A stretch of 64,000 nucleotides of DNA from Pomphorhynchus laevis (GCA_012934845.2 WNNJ02000009.1:62001-126000), one strand, 5' to 3'; shown: positions 9,585-18,700, numbered from the stretch's first letter. Numbers and translations: made by a program. Notes: generated from the sequence alone by a model not told the origin.

Positions 9585-12500
9585 TTACATAATATTGTAT
9601 ACATTCGGAATGCCATGATCGTTAATCCACTGACGAAGTTGAACTTTAAATTGAGATAAGTCCTTGGTACATGCTATTTCTCCTGGCAACGTGTTCCAGG
9701 CGTTTAATGCTCGATGTGAGAGCCTAGCCAAACTCACTACTTTACCGTGGGGAAACTTAATTAGTTTTAACGGGTTGCCACGATGCGTCTGAGAAGAAAC
9801 TTTAACATAGCACGAGGGAAAACCATCTATCCCATTAACCATTCGCCATAATGCAACAAAGTCTAGGTAATATAGCCTCTGACCCAAAGATGGTATCTTT
9901 AGAAATTCAAGCCGCTCACGATATGAATATGATCCATCTATACACATTCGAGAACCTCTACGAAGGATTGACTCTAGTCTATTGAACTCTTTCTTAGTGT
10001 ATGGAAAAACTGCTTGCACGCAGTACTCTATATGCGGGCGAACAAGAGCGCAGTAAAGCCGTTTGAAGACGTATGGATTAATACGATTAAATGCATTTTT
10101 GACGCAGTACATAGCTCGCAAAGCCTTGCTATAGGCAAACTCTGTATTTGATCGGGATTTCAATGTCCTATGCACCATGACACCCAGATCCCTATACTCC
10201 ATGACGACATTAAGAATTGAAGTTCCGAGGCGAAAACGACGGTCATCGCAACGCCTTCCTAATTTCATGTGGCCGCATTTGTCAACATTGATCTTCATAC
10301 CAGTAGCCTCACTCCATTGGTATATTTCATTAAGGTCTTCCTGCAGGGAAATGCCAAGCGGATCAATATCATCTACATACCATATTTTGAGGTCGTCAGC
10401 AAAAGCAAGACAGGGACTCTGAATCCGCAGCAACAAATCGTTAAGGAACACAATAAACAGCAGAGGTCCTAGTACGGTACCCTGCGGAACACCACAGTAA
10501 ACGCGTCTGGAAGTGGAAAGATGGGTGCCAACTCTCACCTTAAAGAAACGATTACGTAGGAAATCTTGAATCCAATTACACAACATTACAGGAATGCCGT
10601 AGTTAAATAGTAATGCTACCAAGCTCTCATGCGGCACCCGATCGAATGCTCTTGAAAAGTCAATGAATACCACATTAATTGATTGGCCGCGACTGACCGC
10701 CTCAACCCACATTTCGCGTGAAGTCAATAAGTTTGTTAAGCAGGAACGACCAGGGAGGAAACCGTGCTGAGAAGACGACATTATTCCGAGTTCCCTCAAG
10801 TGATGCCTGATCCGGGTGGCGATCAACTTTTCAAGCACTTTGCATAGAGAACTAGTCAGGCTGATTGGTCTATAGTCAGTACAAGCCGTTGCAATGGTTT
10901 TCTTTGGGATCGGAACTACGATGGCAGTTTTCCAGACTTCAGGAACACATCCACTGGTCAAACTGTTCTCAAAAATAGCAAGAAGGGAAGGAGCCAAATA
11001 TCTAGATAAATTCTTCAAGAGAAACGGAGAAATGTCATCAGGGCCAGTAGAGCTAAATGGGTCAAGCTGATCAAGCTGACTTACAATCTCACTAATCGTT
11101 ACTGGAATAAAACGCGAAGATTGCTTTAATGCTACACCATGCGAAGTGATAGAAGCTCTTTGTGAATTATTTGTCGGTATCGAAAAAGACGTAGCAAGGC
11201 ATTCCACAATACCACTCTGAGAAGTTATCATACATCCCTCCGCATTAAGGACATACTTGATTTCTGTATTAAGGGTTCTGTTGCGACGAACATAGGCCCA
11301 GAATAGTTTTGGATTTCGTGTTACATTATTAGCGATAGACGATTCGAATGCACATCGTTTTGTTGCTTTCACTCTAGTACAAAGATTTCGAACATATTTA
11401 TATCTGGCAGAGAAACTAGAGTCAGAACGCTGAAGCTTCCATAAACAATTTCTTGAACTTATTAGTTGTCTGACGTTGGAAACTATCCATGCAGGTGACT
11501 TAGCAGCATAAGAGGATTCGCGCATAGGGGCAAGAATATCAGATAATTTATGTAGGTAATCAGTGATCATATTCAATGATAGCTTGTCCGTGTTCATAAA
11601 AGTACACGGGAATTGGTTGTAAACTCTCAAAACATCTTCTCTTCTCACTTTCGACCAATGACGTTTGTAAGTTTTTGAACAAGGTGGACAGAATCTGGAA
11701 TAAGGGACAGCCGTCAAGGAGAGCAAGCAGTGGTCACTACTTCCTAAAGGAGGGAGATGATCAACTTTGATTATGTCTCCTACATATCTGGAAAACACCA
11801 GATCAAGTACCGAATCCGATCTTGAAGTTAAGCAAGTTGGTTCTTGTACATGCTGAATCAGCATGAGTTCCTCAGCAAGGAACTCAGATATTTCCCTTTC
11901 CGTGGAACTACCATCAGAAAAGACATAGTCTGACCATCTAGATCGTGGAAGATTAAAATCGCCCAAAAGAATAAAGTGAGGGGAGGAACATACCGATTGT
12001 AAAATAAGTTTTAGTTGATCAGTGTCTGCAATTACTGACGGAGATCGATACACGACGCAAAAATTCATACTGGTCGCTGAGTGATCAATACGGAAGCATA
12101 GAGTCTCAAACGACCCACAAGGGTCACAAATATTCAACACCTCAGATACGAGGAAATTTTCTCTGACATACGCGGCGACACCGCCATCTCGCCTACCTGA
12201 TATCCTGTCGCTTCGTATAAGGCGAAATCCAGGAATGTTCACAGTGGTATCGACAATATATTGATGCAACCAAAATTCAGCAACGCAGAAAATGTCATAC
12301 GAATGAGAGGGCATGTGATACTTCAACTCCACTATTTGAGCAGGCAAACTACGAAGATTAGAATACCCAATCGATAAATAGCGTGTGGGTTGTGGTAAGG
12401 GATTACTAGGAACGGTGAATAATTTGTTGAATGAAACTAAGTGCCCCAGATCAGAATTGAAACTAACGCTATTGAAGAGTTGCGATGAATGACTGTTGAA

Positions 12501-12623
12501 ACTACCTTTTCCAAACGAACTAGCAAAATTCAAACTGGATATTGCTAAGTGACGCTGTTGATCGTTATGGGATTCCAACGAACTACTGGGTGCCACCTGA
12601 CAACCTGAAAATTTCGTATGCAT
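9585..12623 (-). CDS. LINE-C ORF2: endonuclease and reverse transcriptase
   Basis: 1012 codons, ATG at 12623. Residues about 80-330 form the apurinic-type endonuclease: IGYSNLRSL, VAEFWLH, RRDGGVAAYVREN, VVYRSPS, ILLGDFNLPRSRW and LGSSDHCLLSL. The RT follows at about 530-800: PFLLKNLSRYL, DYRPISLTSSLCKVLEK, QHGFLPGRSCLTNLL, VVFIDFSRAFDRVPH, GVPQGTVLGPLLFIVFLNDL and the catalytic FADDLKIW. The C-terminal region (RPHIEYCVQAVFPYTK, THRGNPLKLIKFPHGK, LSHRALNAWNTLP) is the ending found in decayed form in the fragments at 15.2, 15.9 and 16.3 kb. The full protein performs target nicking and target-primed reverse transcription. The start overlaps ORF1, implying termination-reinitiation or a separate start. 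Confidence 0.93.
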   Translation of the reverse strand: MHTKFSGCQVAPSSSLESHNDQQRHLAISSLNFASSFGKGSFNSHSSQLFNSVSFNSDLGHLVSFNKLFTVPSNPLPQPTRYLSIGYSNLRSLPAQIVELKYHMPSHSYDIFCVAEFWLHQYIVDTTVNIPGFRLIRSDRISGRRDGGVAAYVRENFLVSEVLNICDPCGSFETLCFRIDHSATSMNFCVVYRSPSVIADTDQLKLILQSVCSSPHFILLGDFNLPRSRWSDYVFSDGSSTEREISEFLAEELMLIQHVQEPTCLTSRSDSVLDLVFSRYVGDIIKVDHLPPLGSSDHCLLSLTAVPYSRFCPPCSKTYKRHWSKVRREDVLRVYNQFPCTFMNTDKLSLNMITDYLHKLSDILAPMRESSYAAKSPAWIVSNVRQLISSRNCLWKLQRSDSSFSARYKYVRNLCTRVKATKRCAFESSIANNVTRNPKLFWAYVRRNRTLNTEIKYVLNAEGCMITSQSGIVECLATSFSIPTNNSQRASITSHGVALKQSSRFIPVTISEIVSQLDQLDPFSSTGPDDISPFLLKNLSRYLAPSLLAIFENSLTSGCVPEVWKTAIVVPIPKKTIATACTDYRPISLTSSLCKVLEKLIATRIRHHLRELGIMSSSQHGFLPGRSCLTNLLTSREMWVEAVSRGQSINVVFIDFSRAFDRVPHESLVALLFNYGIPVMLCNWIQDFLRNRFFKVRVGTHLSTSRRVYCGVPQGTVLGPLLFIVFLNDLLLRIQSPCLAFADDLKIWYVDDIDPLGISLQEDLNEIYQWSEATGMKINVDKCGHMKLGRRCDDRRFRLGTSILNVVMEYRDLGVMVHRTLKSRSNTEFAYSKALRAMYCVKNAFNRINPYVFKRLYCALVRPHIEYCVQAVFPYTKKEFNRLESILRRGSRMCIDGSYSYRERLEFLKIPSLGQRLYYLDFVALWRMVNGIDGFPSCYVKVSSQTHRGNPLKLIKFPHGKVVSLARLSHRALNAWNTLPGEIACTKDLSQFKVQLRQWINDHGIPNVYNIM

Positions 12624-13741
12624 AAGTTCGTTTCACCTTCAGATAGCCGGTTTCGTAATACTGTTTTTGCTTCTTTCAACTTTAAACGATCTTCGAGACT
12701 CAGATCCTTAAGAATACGATGTGGATAATCTTTAAGTCGAAAACCACGTTTGAGCAAAAGGTCTGCATGTTTTGCGGAAGATAATACAACTTTCAACAAT
12801 CTTGGTTTCTCTACCACCTTTATTCCAAGTCGAAACAACTTTGTAACCTTCAGAGTAGAAGCTAGCTTCTCATCACCTTCTAAGAGTAACTGACAGAACA
12901 CAGTACGGAGGCTGGACACATCATCATTCATACGTGTTTGTGAGTTACTGGCCTTTGATTCAGCGATACCACTAAATAGGATATTGCAAGACCTATCTGG
13001 ATGCGAACGGTAGTTTGTAGAAGGAGCGTTGTCCAAAGAAATGCTCTGACCATTTGAAGGTAAATAATTTCCTGATTTATTCTTATTTTTGGCCTTCTGT
13101 TTTCTATCGATGGCCACACTCGAATCGCTACCTCTGATTTCACCCAATTGATGGTATGTCGATCCAGCGTTTCGTGTAGGTTGCAATAGAGTGTTGCGCC
13201 ATACCCTTCCTTTGTTTACAGCTGGTGTAGATTGTTCAACATGAATGACCGATTTTTCTTTGTCCTGAAAGGATGACAGCATTTGAAGTTCGGCATTTGA
13301 AGTATTATCGTGCTGATGCGTAGATGACAGTGAAGGTAATTCAATCCTCGGTTCACATAGGTCAGGAGTTGAACTGTCATCTAATGGCAGCTTAACGACA
13401 GGATTAACGGTACAGGTGTTTATCGAAGTTTGATGGTCCGTGCTGTCTTGAGAGACACGAACGTCATTTAAGTTGATAGGTAACGATATATCACAACAAT
13501 TCACATCACAAACCATATCTTGCACTAGTTTCATTTGGAGGGCCGAAATCATTGTAGCAGAACAAAAGCCGCAATAAAAGTCCTTGCTCTTGAGTGACGA
13601 CTCGGTATTTAAAGGAATGTCGACAATAGACCACACTTCACAGCCTTTATTGCAGCATTCGACCTCTAGCCGCTTATACGCATTACGATGTTGCGTGATA
13701 TGTATAGTGTTTGACGCTCTCTTCGAATTTGCTTTCTTCAT
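12545..13741 (-). CDS. LINE-C ORF1 with four-cysteine finger
   Basis: 398 codons, ATG at 13741 (MKKANSKRASNTIHITQ). Residues 25-60 carry CCNKGC then CGFC, the same degenerate PHD-like finger as LINE-A ORF1. The middle (about 100-250) is polar and low in predicted structure, and the C-terminal third (FRLGIKVVEKPRLLKVVLSS, LLKRGFRLKDYP, EDRLKLKEAKTVLRNRL) is the basic domain typical of CR1-type ORF1, which binds element RNA. It ends inside the ORF2 start region. Uninterrupted. Confidence 0.88.
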   Translation of the reverse strand: MKKANSKRASNTIHITQHRNAYKRLEVECCNKGCEVWSIVDIPLNTESSLKSKDFYCGFCSATMISALQMKLVQDMVCDVNCCDISLPINLNDVRVSQDSTDHQTSINTCTVNPVVKLPLDDSSTPDLCEPRIELPSLSSTHQHDNTSNAELQMLSSFQDKEKSVIHVEQSTPAVNKGRVWRNTLLQPTRNAGSTYHQLGEIRGSDSSVAIDRKQKAKNKNKSGNYLPSNGQSISLDNAPSTNYRSHPDRSCNILFSGIAESKASNSQTRMNDDVSSLRTVFCQLLLEGDEKLASTLKVTKLFRLGIKVVEKPRLLKVVLSSAKHADLLLKRGFRLKDYPHRILKDLSLEDRLKLKEAKTVLRNRLSEGETNLCIRNFQVVRWHPVVRWNPITINSVT

Positions 13742-13758
13742 TGTGAAATTTGATTTTT

Positions 13759-13846
13759 ATGTTTATAAGAAACCAAATTTTTTTTATGATCGGCTGCTAA
13801 TTGAAAGTGCTTTGTATGTTTATCAGAAACGAAATTTTTTTATGTT
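13759..13846 (-). repeat. LINE-C 5' repeat units, two of 57 bp
   Basis: GTTTATAAGAAACCAAATTT at 13761 recurs as GTTTATCAGAAACGAAATTT at 13818. They lie just upstream of ORF1 and the element's 5' boundary, the same position as the 20-bp monomers of LINE-A. Confidence 0.65.
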
Positions 13847-13849
13847 GAG

Positions 13850-14641
13850 AAGGTGTGAACGGAGGAGTGTTTGAATGTGATAAAGGAGGGAACGCGACGG
13901 ACGTCGAGAGGGAGTTGATTCCGGGCGAGTGAGGCGGCGACGAGGAAGGATCGGAGACCGTAGTTGTTAGAGTAATTGGAAACGTGGAGTAAAAGGGAAT
14001 CACGGGAACGCAGCGATAGCGAGATAGGGCGAGTGTCGTCTAAGAAAGGGAGGTTGATGAACGATGCGGAGCCGACAGCGATGAGACGAAAAGTTACGAG
14101 AAGAAGGCGGAGTTTGATGTGGATGTAGATGGTGGACCAAGAGAGTTGGACAAAATATGTGGATGTGTGGTCGAAGCGACGGAGAGGTAGGAGCACTCGA
14201 ACGGCGGATTTGATTATTCGGCATAGGGGTAGGATGATGGATTTTGGAGAATTGGCAAAAAGGCTGAGGCAGTAATCGATTTTATGGAAAAGAAACGATG
14301 AAAGAAGAGACATACAGGAACGGAAGTCGATAGGGGGCGGATACGGCGGATGTCACGAAGAATTAAGTTAGACGAGGGGACCTTCTCACGGACGATGGGA
14401 TTAAGGGAAAGGTGATCATCGAAATGGAATCCTAAGTAATTGAGATTGTGTACTATGGGGATGATCGATGAGGCAAAATATACAGGGGAAGGGGATATGT
14501 TAGGTTGACGGGGGAGGATCCACATTATTTTGAACATGTCTGGGTTTAGAACGAGACGAAGATAGGATAGACGTCTGTAGATAGAAGTAAAACAGTTGGA
14601 GGCAGAAATTGCGATATCGTGTATGGGACGGGCGGGTGCAT
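13850..14641 (-). mobile_element. LINE-B fragment, RT C-terminal part
   Basis: Minus-strand coding for DIAISASNCFTSIYRRLS, MWILPRQPNISPSP, FLGFHFDDHLSLNP and on to SLFANSPKSIILPL and the coding end at about 13850. The 3' tail of this copy is at 9415-9476, separated by the LINE-C insertion. The 5' side stops at 14641, inside the segment just after YADDILIYAHAPA. At 14642 the sequence switches to a plus-strand LINE-B tail. Several frameshifts. Confidence 0.85.
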
Positions 14642-14740
14642 GCCTCCTCAGTTCACACCTTCTCGACATGATTTACATTTTTGTTTTGTTGTGGATTTGT
14701 ACGCGTGCGCTGTCAAGCATTTGCCACGTTAAAATAAATC
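14642..14740 (+). mobile_element. LINE-B 3' tail in opposite orientation
   Basis: CCTCCTCAGTTCACACCTTC, then CATTTTTGTTTTGTTGTGG, the hairpin region and GCATTTGCCACGTTAAAATA. It is the LINE-B ending on the plus strand, directly abutting the minus-strand LINE-B body, and forms the inner end of the right inverted-duplication arm. Confidence 0.85.
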
Positions 14741-15313
14741 ATTTTTTTATATTTCTCAAAATTTATCTAAAATATACACGTTCTCCTACATGCACCCAAT
14801 TTCTCTTTCGAGACAAGACTTTCAACGGCATTAAATCCTTGTTCTACTATGAATGATTATGGAAATGTGATCAACAATTTTCTTATAACAACACAAATAT
14901 CAGGGTAAAGGCGTAAAAACATCAGCCTCTAAGAAATCCGCCAGGTCCCATTTTGGTCTTCAGGAGCCTTCCCAATTTCTTTATAATCCGACAGGACTCT
15001 CCAAAATTTCTCCAAGGCCCCCTTATCTACCTCATTAAAAATTTAATTTTATTGATCGTTTTATCATAGCAAAACTTACTTGGTAAGTTACCTCCTATTA
15101 ATGAATTCATAAAAATTATAAATTACAAAGAAATTAAGTCATGAAAATAATTAGTAACAATAACTTTAATAAACCGTAATGACTTTTGTGGTTTATGAGG
15201 ACTGCTTGCGCAATATAGGAGTTCCTTCAGTCCGTACTAGTTTATTATGTCTTGATATTTTATGTTTTAGGGATATGTTATTCAAACGTTTCGGATTCCA
15301 GGTCGACTGTATT
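14669..15313. repeat. Right arm of the 640-bp inverted duplication
   Basis: Reverse complement of 8837-9476, about 99 percent alike by eye. A LINE C-terminal reading frame (15179-15511) crosses its outer boundary without a break, which suggests that this arm is in its original place. Confidence 0.9.
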
Positions 15314-15511
15314 CAGCGAAGCCAGCGAACTACTAACCGAGGTCACTCTCTTACTGTGAGGACCCTGCATCACGGCGAACTCGGAAGACTATATCGCCTT
15401 TCTCATCGAGCGTTGAAACTTTGGAACAAATTTCTAGAGAATGTCGTCAACATATCAAATAGTTTGCACTTCAAAAATAACGCTAATTACATGGCTTTGC
15501 AAAAATTATAA
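15179..15511 (+). pseudogene. LINE ORF2 C-terminal fragment
   Basis: Encodes IGVPSVRTSLLCLDILCF, then RGHSLTVRTLHH and LSHRALKLWNKFLENVV, collinear with the end of LINE-C ORF2 (KIPSLGQRLYYLDFVALW, HRGNPLKLI, LSHRALNAWNTLP). Only about 100 codons survive. The nominal start codon has no meaning; the fragment is 5'-truncated. Family distinct from LINE-C. Confidence 0.7.
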
Positions 15512-15596
15512 TTTCAATATCCTGTATCCGGATTAAGTGGGGTTCCGGATCCCACTTTGTTTCAATATCTTGTATCCGGATCATGTGGGGTTCCGT
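15512..15596. repeat. 48-bp tandem repeat, two units
   Basis: TTTCAATATCCTGTATCCGG at 15512 recurs at about 15560 as TTTCAATATCTTGTATCCGG, both followed by AT(T/C)A(A/T)GTGGGGTTCCG. It lies at the end of the LINE fragment and may be part of its 3' region. Confidence 0.75.
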
Positions 15597-15599
15597 TAC

Positions 15600-15735
15600 A
15601 AGCATTGGACGCGCCAACCGAATCAGCTGCAAATACGGCAAAGGAGACAAGCCAGGTAGACGCCGGCGGGGAGGATGTGGCGAGCTTGGACACAAGCCGC
15701 TCGTGGCGGAACTGAAGAGTTTGTGAAGAGTTCAC
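15600..15735. other. Short GC-rich segment of unknown origin
   Basis: Markedly richer in GC than its surroundings (CGCCGGCGGGGAGGATG). A plus-strand frame reads ALDAPTESAANTAKETSQVD and on to about 15710. I do not recognise the protein. It could be a gag- or ORF1-like scrap of an element or a decayed exon. Confidence 0.35.
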
Positions 15736-15869
15736 ACTAAATAATTTATATTATATCTTGTTGACCTGAATTATTCATTTCTTTATGTTATAAAATTGGA
15801 TTAAGATTTTGTTGACATAAATTAGTTTTACTGTGAGCAGACATAACAGCTGCATGGCTATAGTCTTGC

Positions 15870-16172
15870 ATGTTATAATAATATAGTCGTTTGGAAATCA
15901 ACTCCATTTACTATATACCACATCGCGAGCATATTTAGAACGAGTAGTCTGGTTGGCACTGATACTAATCGCTTATTAAAACTCATTATTTCACCTCTTC
16001 GAATGAGTTTGCTGTCACGCCGAAGAATTTTATCTAACTCTCTCATTTCGTCTATCGTGAAAAGAAACGACGCTTGGATTGCATATTCGATGTGAGGACG
16101 AACTAGCGAGTTGTATAGCCGAACAAAACAGAGTAAAGATAATGATAAAAACGGATTTTTATGAATTTTCAA
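15870..16172 (-). mobile_element. LINE-F, inverted 5' piece
   Basis: Minus-strand frame FVRLYNSLVRPHIEYAIQAS, then LDKILRRDSKLI, and LNMLAMWYIVNGVDF. In LINE-C ORF2 the same order (RPHIEYCVQAVF, LESILRRGSRM, DFVALWRMVNGIDGF) directly precedes the HRGNPLKLI segment, and that next segment is found here at 16320 on the opposite strand. This piece and the next are therefore one insertion with its 5' part inverted. Confidence 0.75.
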
Positions 16173-16320
16173 TAATGACGGTTTTAAATAATAAACGATG
16201 TTAAACGAGATAAGTAATATATGCTATTAACATCCCCAGTGTAAAAGTATCTGCTAATGTATATTCATGGACAGTTCTCGTGATGTAATGATCACGAGAA
16301 CAGTAAAGTAATGATATTAT
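16173..16320. repeat. Joint region with 11-bp inverted repeat
   Basis: GTTCTCGTGAT (16274-16284) and ATCACGAGAAC (16291-16301) form a perfect hairpin with a 6-base loop, lying between the oppositely oriented LINE-F pieces. Confidence 0.6.
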
Positions 16321-16635
16321 CTCTCTAGCTTATTATCCGTGAATGATAGACGAGAAACTCGTGGGCATGTGTGGAAATTAATAAAGCCAACTACAAGAAT
16401 TCCTGTTCACCATCGATTTGCAACCAGGGTAATTAACGGGTGGAATGCACTAAAGTGCCTTGATATCTCTAGTAGTATATCTAGTGATGCTATCAAGAAA
16501 GACATCGAAGCCGAAAGAAGGAATTTGCAACTACTATTTGATTGAATTTTTTTTTATTTTATCATGTTTTGTAAGCGGCACGAGCTTGTAGCTAATTTGA
16601 TTCTGTTTGTTATAATAATATTAATCCTTAATATT
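16321..16635 (+). mobile_element. LINE-F, 3' piece with tail
   Basis: Plus-strand frame NDRRETRGHVWKLIKPTTR, then HHRFATRVINGWNAL and KDIEAERRNLQLLFD (stop at about 16545). A 3' UTR follows with GTAAGCGGCACGAGCTTGTAG and a TTATAATAATATTAAT tail. It continues the protein broken off at 15870, as expected from twin-primed insertion. Confidence 0.75.
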
Positions 16636-16799
16636 GATAGGTATCACTTTATATGAATTATTAATGAAAATATTATTAGAGATTATTATTAATGTACTTT
16701 TCATAAAATACATTACTCGGTAATAAAATCCGTATCAATTAGATATTTGCATTTTAAAATTTATCTATAATACAAAATATGTTTTAAGAAAAAAAGATT

Positions 16800-16975
16800 T
16801 ATTTTAACATGGCAAATGCGTGCCGGCACACGCTTACTTGACCACAACAAAACAAAAATGTAAATAATGTGTCGAGGTGTGAACGGAGGAGGTGTTTGAA
16901 TGTGATAAAGGAGGGAGCACAGCGGACATCGAGAGGGAGTTGATTCCCGGCGAGTGAGGCTGCGACGAGGATTTA
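16800..16975 (-). mobile_element. LINE-B 3' end fragment (about 175 bp)
   Basis: TTTTAACATGGCAAATGCG, terminal hairpin, ACCACAACAAAACAAAAATG, then GGTGTGAACGGAGGAGGTG and GAGGGAGTTGATTCCCGG up to about 16970. Strongly 5'-truncated, minus orientation, 650 bp before the SDF2-like gene. Confidence 0.85.
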
Positions 16976-17219
16976 GTTGCTTCAGATGTGATCTATTGAC
17001 ATGCCACTATTTACTTGTAGACTGTTTTCCCGATAATATGTCGTCGTATTGATACGAAATAATAAGGAATACATTTTTTATTTTACTGTAAAAATCGAAA
17101 AGAAAATTGTCATTTATAAATCATAAAATACCATTAAAAGTAAATTCAACCTCTTATGTGTCATATTTTTGGATGAATAGTGATTAATGTACACTGTGTT
17201 ATAAGATGTGAAATAACTT

Positions 17220-17335
17220 CAGATAATTATAGTATTTCAGAGTAAATACATCATCGGCATGTAATTGCCTCGGGTGCTTTGTTAGGGTCTGACAACAAAG
17301 ATATTCTTTTTAATGACCTCTAATCTTTATTACAA
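17220..17335 (+). repeat. Structured core of the PLE-linked repeat, covarying copy
   Basis: AAATACATCATCGGCATGTA, then the pair CTTTGTT (17277-17283) and AACAAAG (17294-17300), then TGACCTCTAATC. It aligns with the core at 40.3 kb, where the pair is CTATGTT/AACATAG; the A-to-T and T-to-A changes compensate. This copy lies 290 bp upstream of the SDF2-like gene. Confidence 0.6.
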
Positions 17336-17622
17336 TTTTGGTTTATTATCTAATATTAGGTTTTAAAATACTGGGTCAGAAAAATTCTTTTTTAAGATAA
17401 AGTTAGTTCAATTTTTTAAATTGTTTATTGTTCAAAATGTAGCCTCATTAAAGTGATCTAATATTTTGTAATTTTGAATAGAAAACATTTAAAGAAATGT
17501 TGACATTTCGAAATTCATAAAATTCTTTACCGCCACGATGTCAAATCACATTAATTTTTATAAATTTTATTCGCTTATTTAATAATTTAAATTAAACTTT
17601 CCTTTATTTTCAGAGTAAAATA

Positions 17623-18279
17623 ATGAGTTTATTTTTTAACTTGCCGTTTATACTGCTGCTTCAACTCTTTTTATATTTTGAACATATAACTCTGGCCAAG
17701 GAAACAACTGAATTTGTGACTGGACATTCTGTAGTCAAGTTATTGAATAAAGCGTTCAATGTGCGATTGCATAGTCACAGGATAAATTACGCTACCGGAA
17801 GCGGACAACAATCGGTTACAGCAGTAACAGAATCGGATGATCACAACAGTTATTGGCAAATTTTTCCTGCATTTAATGAATCTATTAAACGTGGAACATT
17901 GTTTAAGTGTAATTCCAAAATTAGACTGATGCATCTTGATACGAAAAAGTTTCTGCACAGCCATCATTTTAGTTCTCCGCTCTCCGATAATTTGGAAATT
18001 AGTGCTTTCGGAGAAGATGGTTTGGGTGATCAGCTAGATGATTGGGTAATAAAATGCAGTGACACTTACTGGAGGCGAGACGCTAAAGTTCGCTTGATGC
18101 ATGCGGAAATGGGTGTATATCTTCATATAAGTGGTAAAACCTATGGAAGTCCAATTCGTGGTCAAATGGAAGTAGTTGGATATGAAATCAGGAGTGATAA
18201 AAACTTGTGGACAGTTGCAGAAGGTTTATACGTAATGCCCAGAGAAGATGAGGTGAAAACATCACATGATGAATTATAA
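17623..18279 (+). CDS. SDF2L1: SDF2/SDF2L1-like MIR-domain ER protein
   Basis: 218 codons, unbroken. The N-terminus (SLFFNLPFILLLQLFLYFEH) is a signal peptide. From about residue 30 there are three MIR repeats forming the beta-trefoil of SDF2: VTGHSVVKLLN, VRLHSHRINYATGSGQQSVT, HNSYWQIFP, then IRLMHLDTKKFLHSHH, EDGLGDQLDDWVI, then VRLMHAEMGVYLHISG and GQMEVVGYE. The protein ends SHDEL, an HDEL ER-retention signal, which is the SDF2L1 type. SDF2L1 works in the ER lumen with DnaJ/BiP chaperones. The start ATG follows a TTTATTTTCAG acceptor at 17602-17612, so a 5' UTR exon or a trans-spliced leader may join there. The coding part has no intron. Confidence 0.93.
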   Translation: MSLFFNLPFILLLQLFLYFEHITLAKETTEFVTGHSVVKLLNKAFNVRLHSHRINYATGSGQQSVTAVTESDDHNSYWQIFPAFNESIKRGTLFKCNSKIRLMHLDTKKFLHSHHFSSPLSDNLEISAFGEDGLGDQLDDWVIKCSDTYWRRDAKVRLMHAEMGVYLHISGKTYGSPIRGQMEVVGYEIRSDKNLWTVAEGLYVMPREDEVKTSHDEL

Positions 18280-18379
18280 TAGTATAGATGTTATACGTGA
18301 ATTTAAGTTTTAAAAAGTTCGATTTTAAAAATATTTTTGTAACTTTCCTGTTTATCAGGAAATTGTAATAATAAGTTAG

Positions 18380-18700
18380 ATCAAATAACTGAGTCTACGT
18401 ATTTTATACGATATATAAATAAAAATAAGGATAAATAATAAATAATTTTATGAGATTTTATCAATCTCATCTTGTATAATGAGATTTTACAAGATTTTAT
18501 ACAATTGATATTTATATCAATTTAAAATTTATAATTAAAATTTAGAATAAAAATTATTTTTAATGAATTGACTAATAAATAGCATTCGATGTATCAGAAT
18601 AAGGATTAGAGGTTTTCAGGAAGAAGTATATTCTTCAACCCAACATAGCAGCTGGAACAAATACATGCTAATGAAGTATTTCTTTTGATGAAATTTGCTT
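18380..18700 (-). repeat. PLE-linked repeat, minus copy
   Basis: On the minus strand: CTAGATAAGCAAATTTCATC, TAGCATGTATTTG, GCTGCTATGTTGGG, then GAAGAA and TTCTTC (pairing), CCTCTAATCCTTATTCTGAT, ATTAGTCAATTCAT, and TACGTAGACTCAGTTATTTG. It is the same element as 40316-40660, with the middle of the structured core deleted so that the GAAGAA/TTCTTC pair becomes a simple hairpin. It lies 100 bp after the SDF2-like stop. Confidence 0.75.

Larger units (their letters stand above)
9477..13850 (-). mobile_element. LINE-C (CR1-like), apparently complete, both ORFs open
   Basis: Read right to left: two 57-bp repeat units (13759-13846), ORF1 (13741-12545), ORF2 (12623-9585, overlapping ORF1 by 79 bp), a 100-bp 3' UTR with an AGCC/GGCT mini-hairpin, and an ATAATAATA tail. 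It is inserted in a LINE-B copy: LINE-B tail sequence stops at 9476 and resumes at about 13850 with GAGAAGGTGTGAACGG. No stop or frameshift is seen in either ORF, and all core endonuclease and RT motifs are present, so it may be recently active. Confidence 0.9.

Noticed and set aside
13848-14740. Twin-primed LINE-B insertion
   Set aside because: The strand switch at 14641/14642 looks like twin priming, but the inverted match extends about 570 bp into the flanks on both sides, which twin priming does not produce.
17602-17622. Firm assignment to nematodes from the TTTTCAG acceptor
   Set aside because: Other acceptors here (TTATTTAG, TTATTAAG, TTGCTAG) do not follow the nematode consensus, so the phylum stays open.
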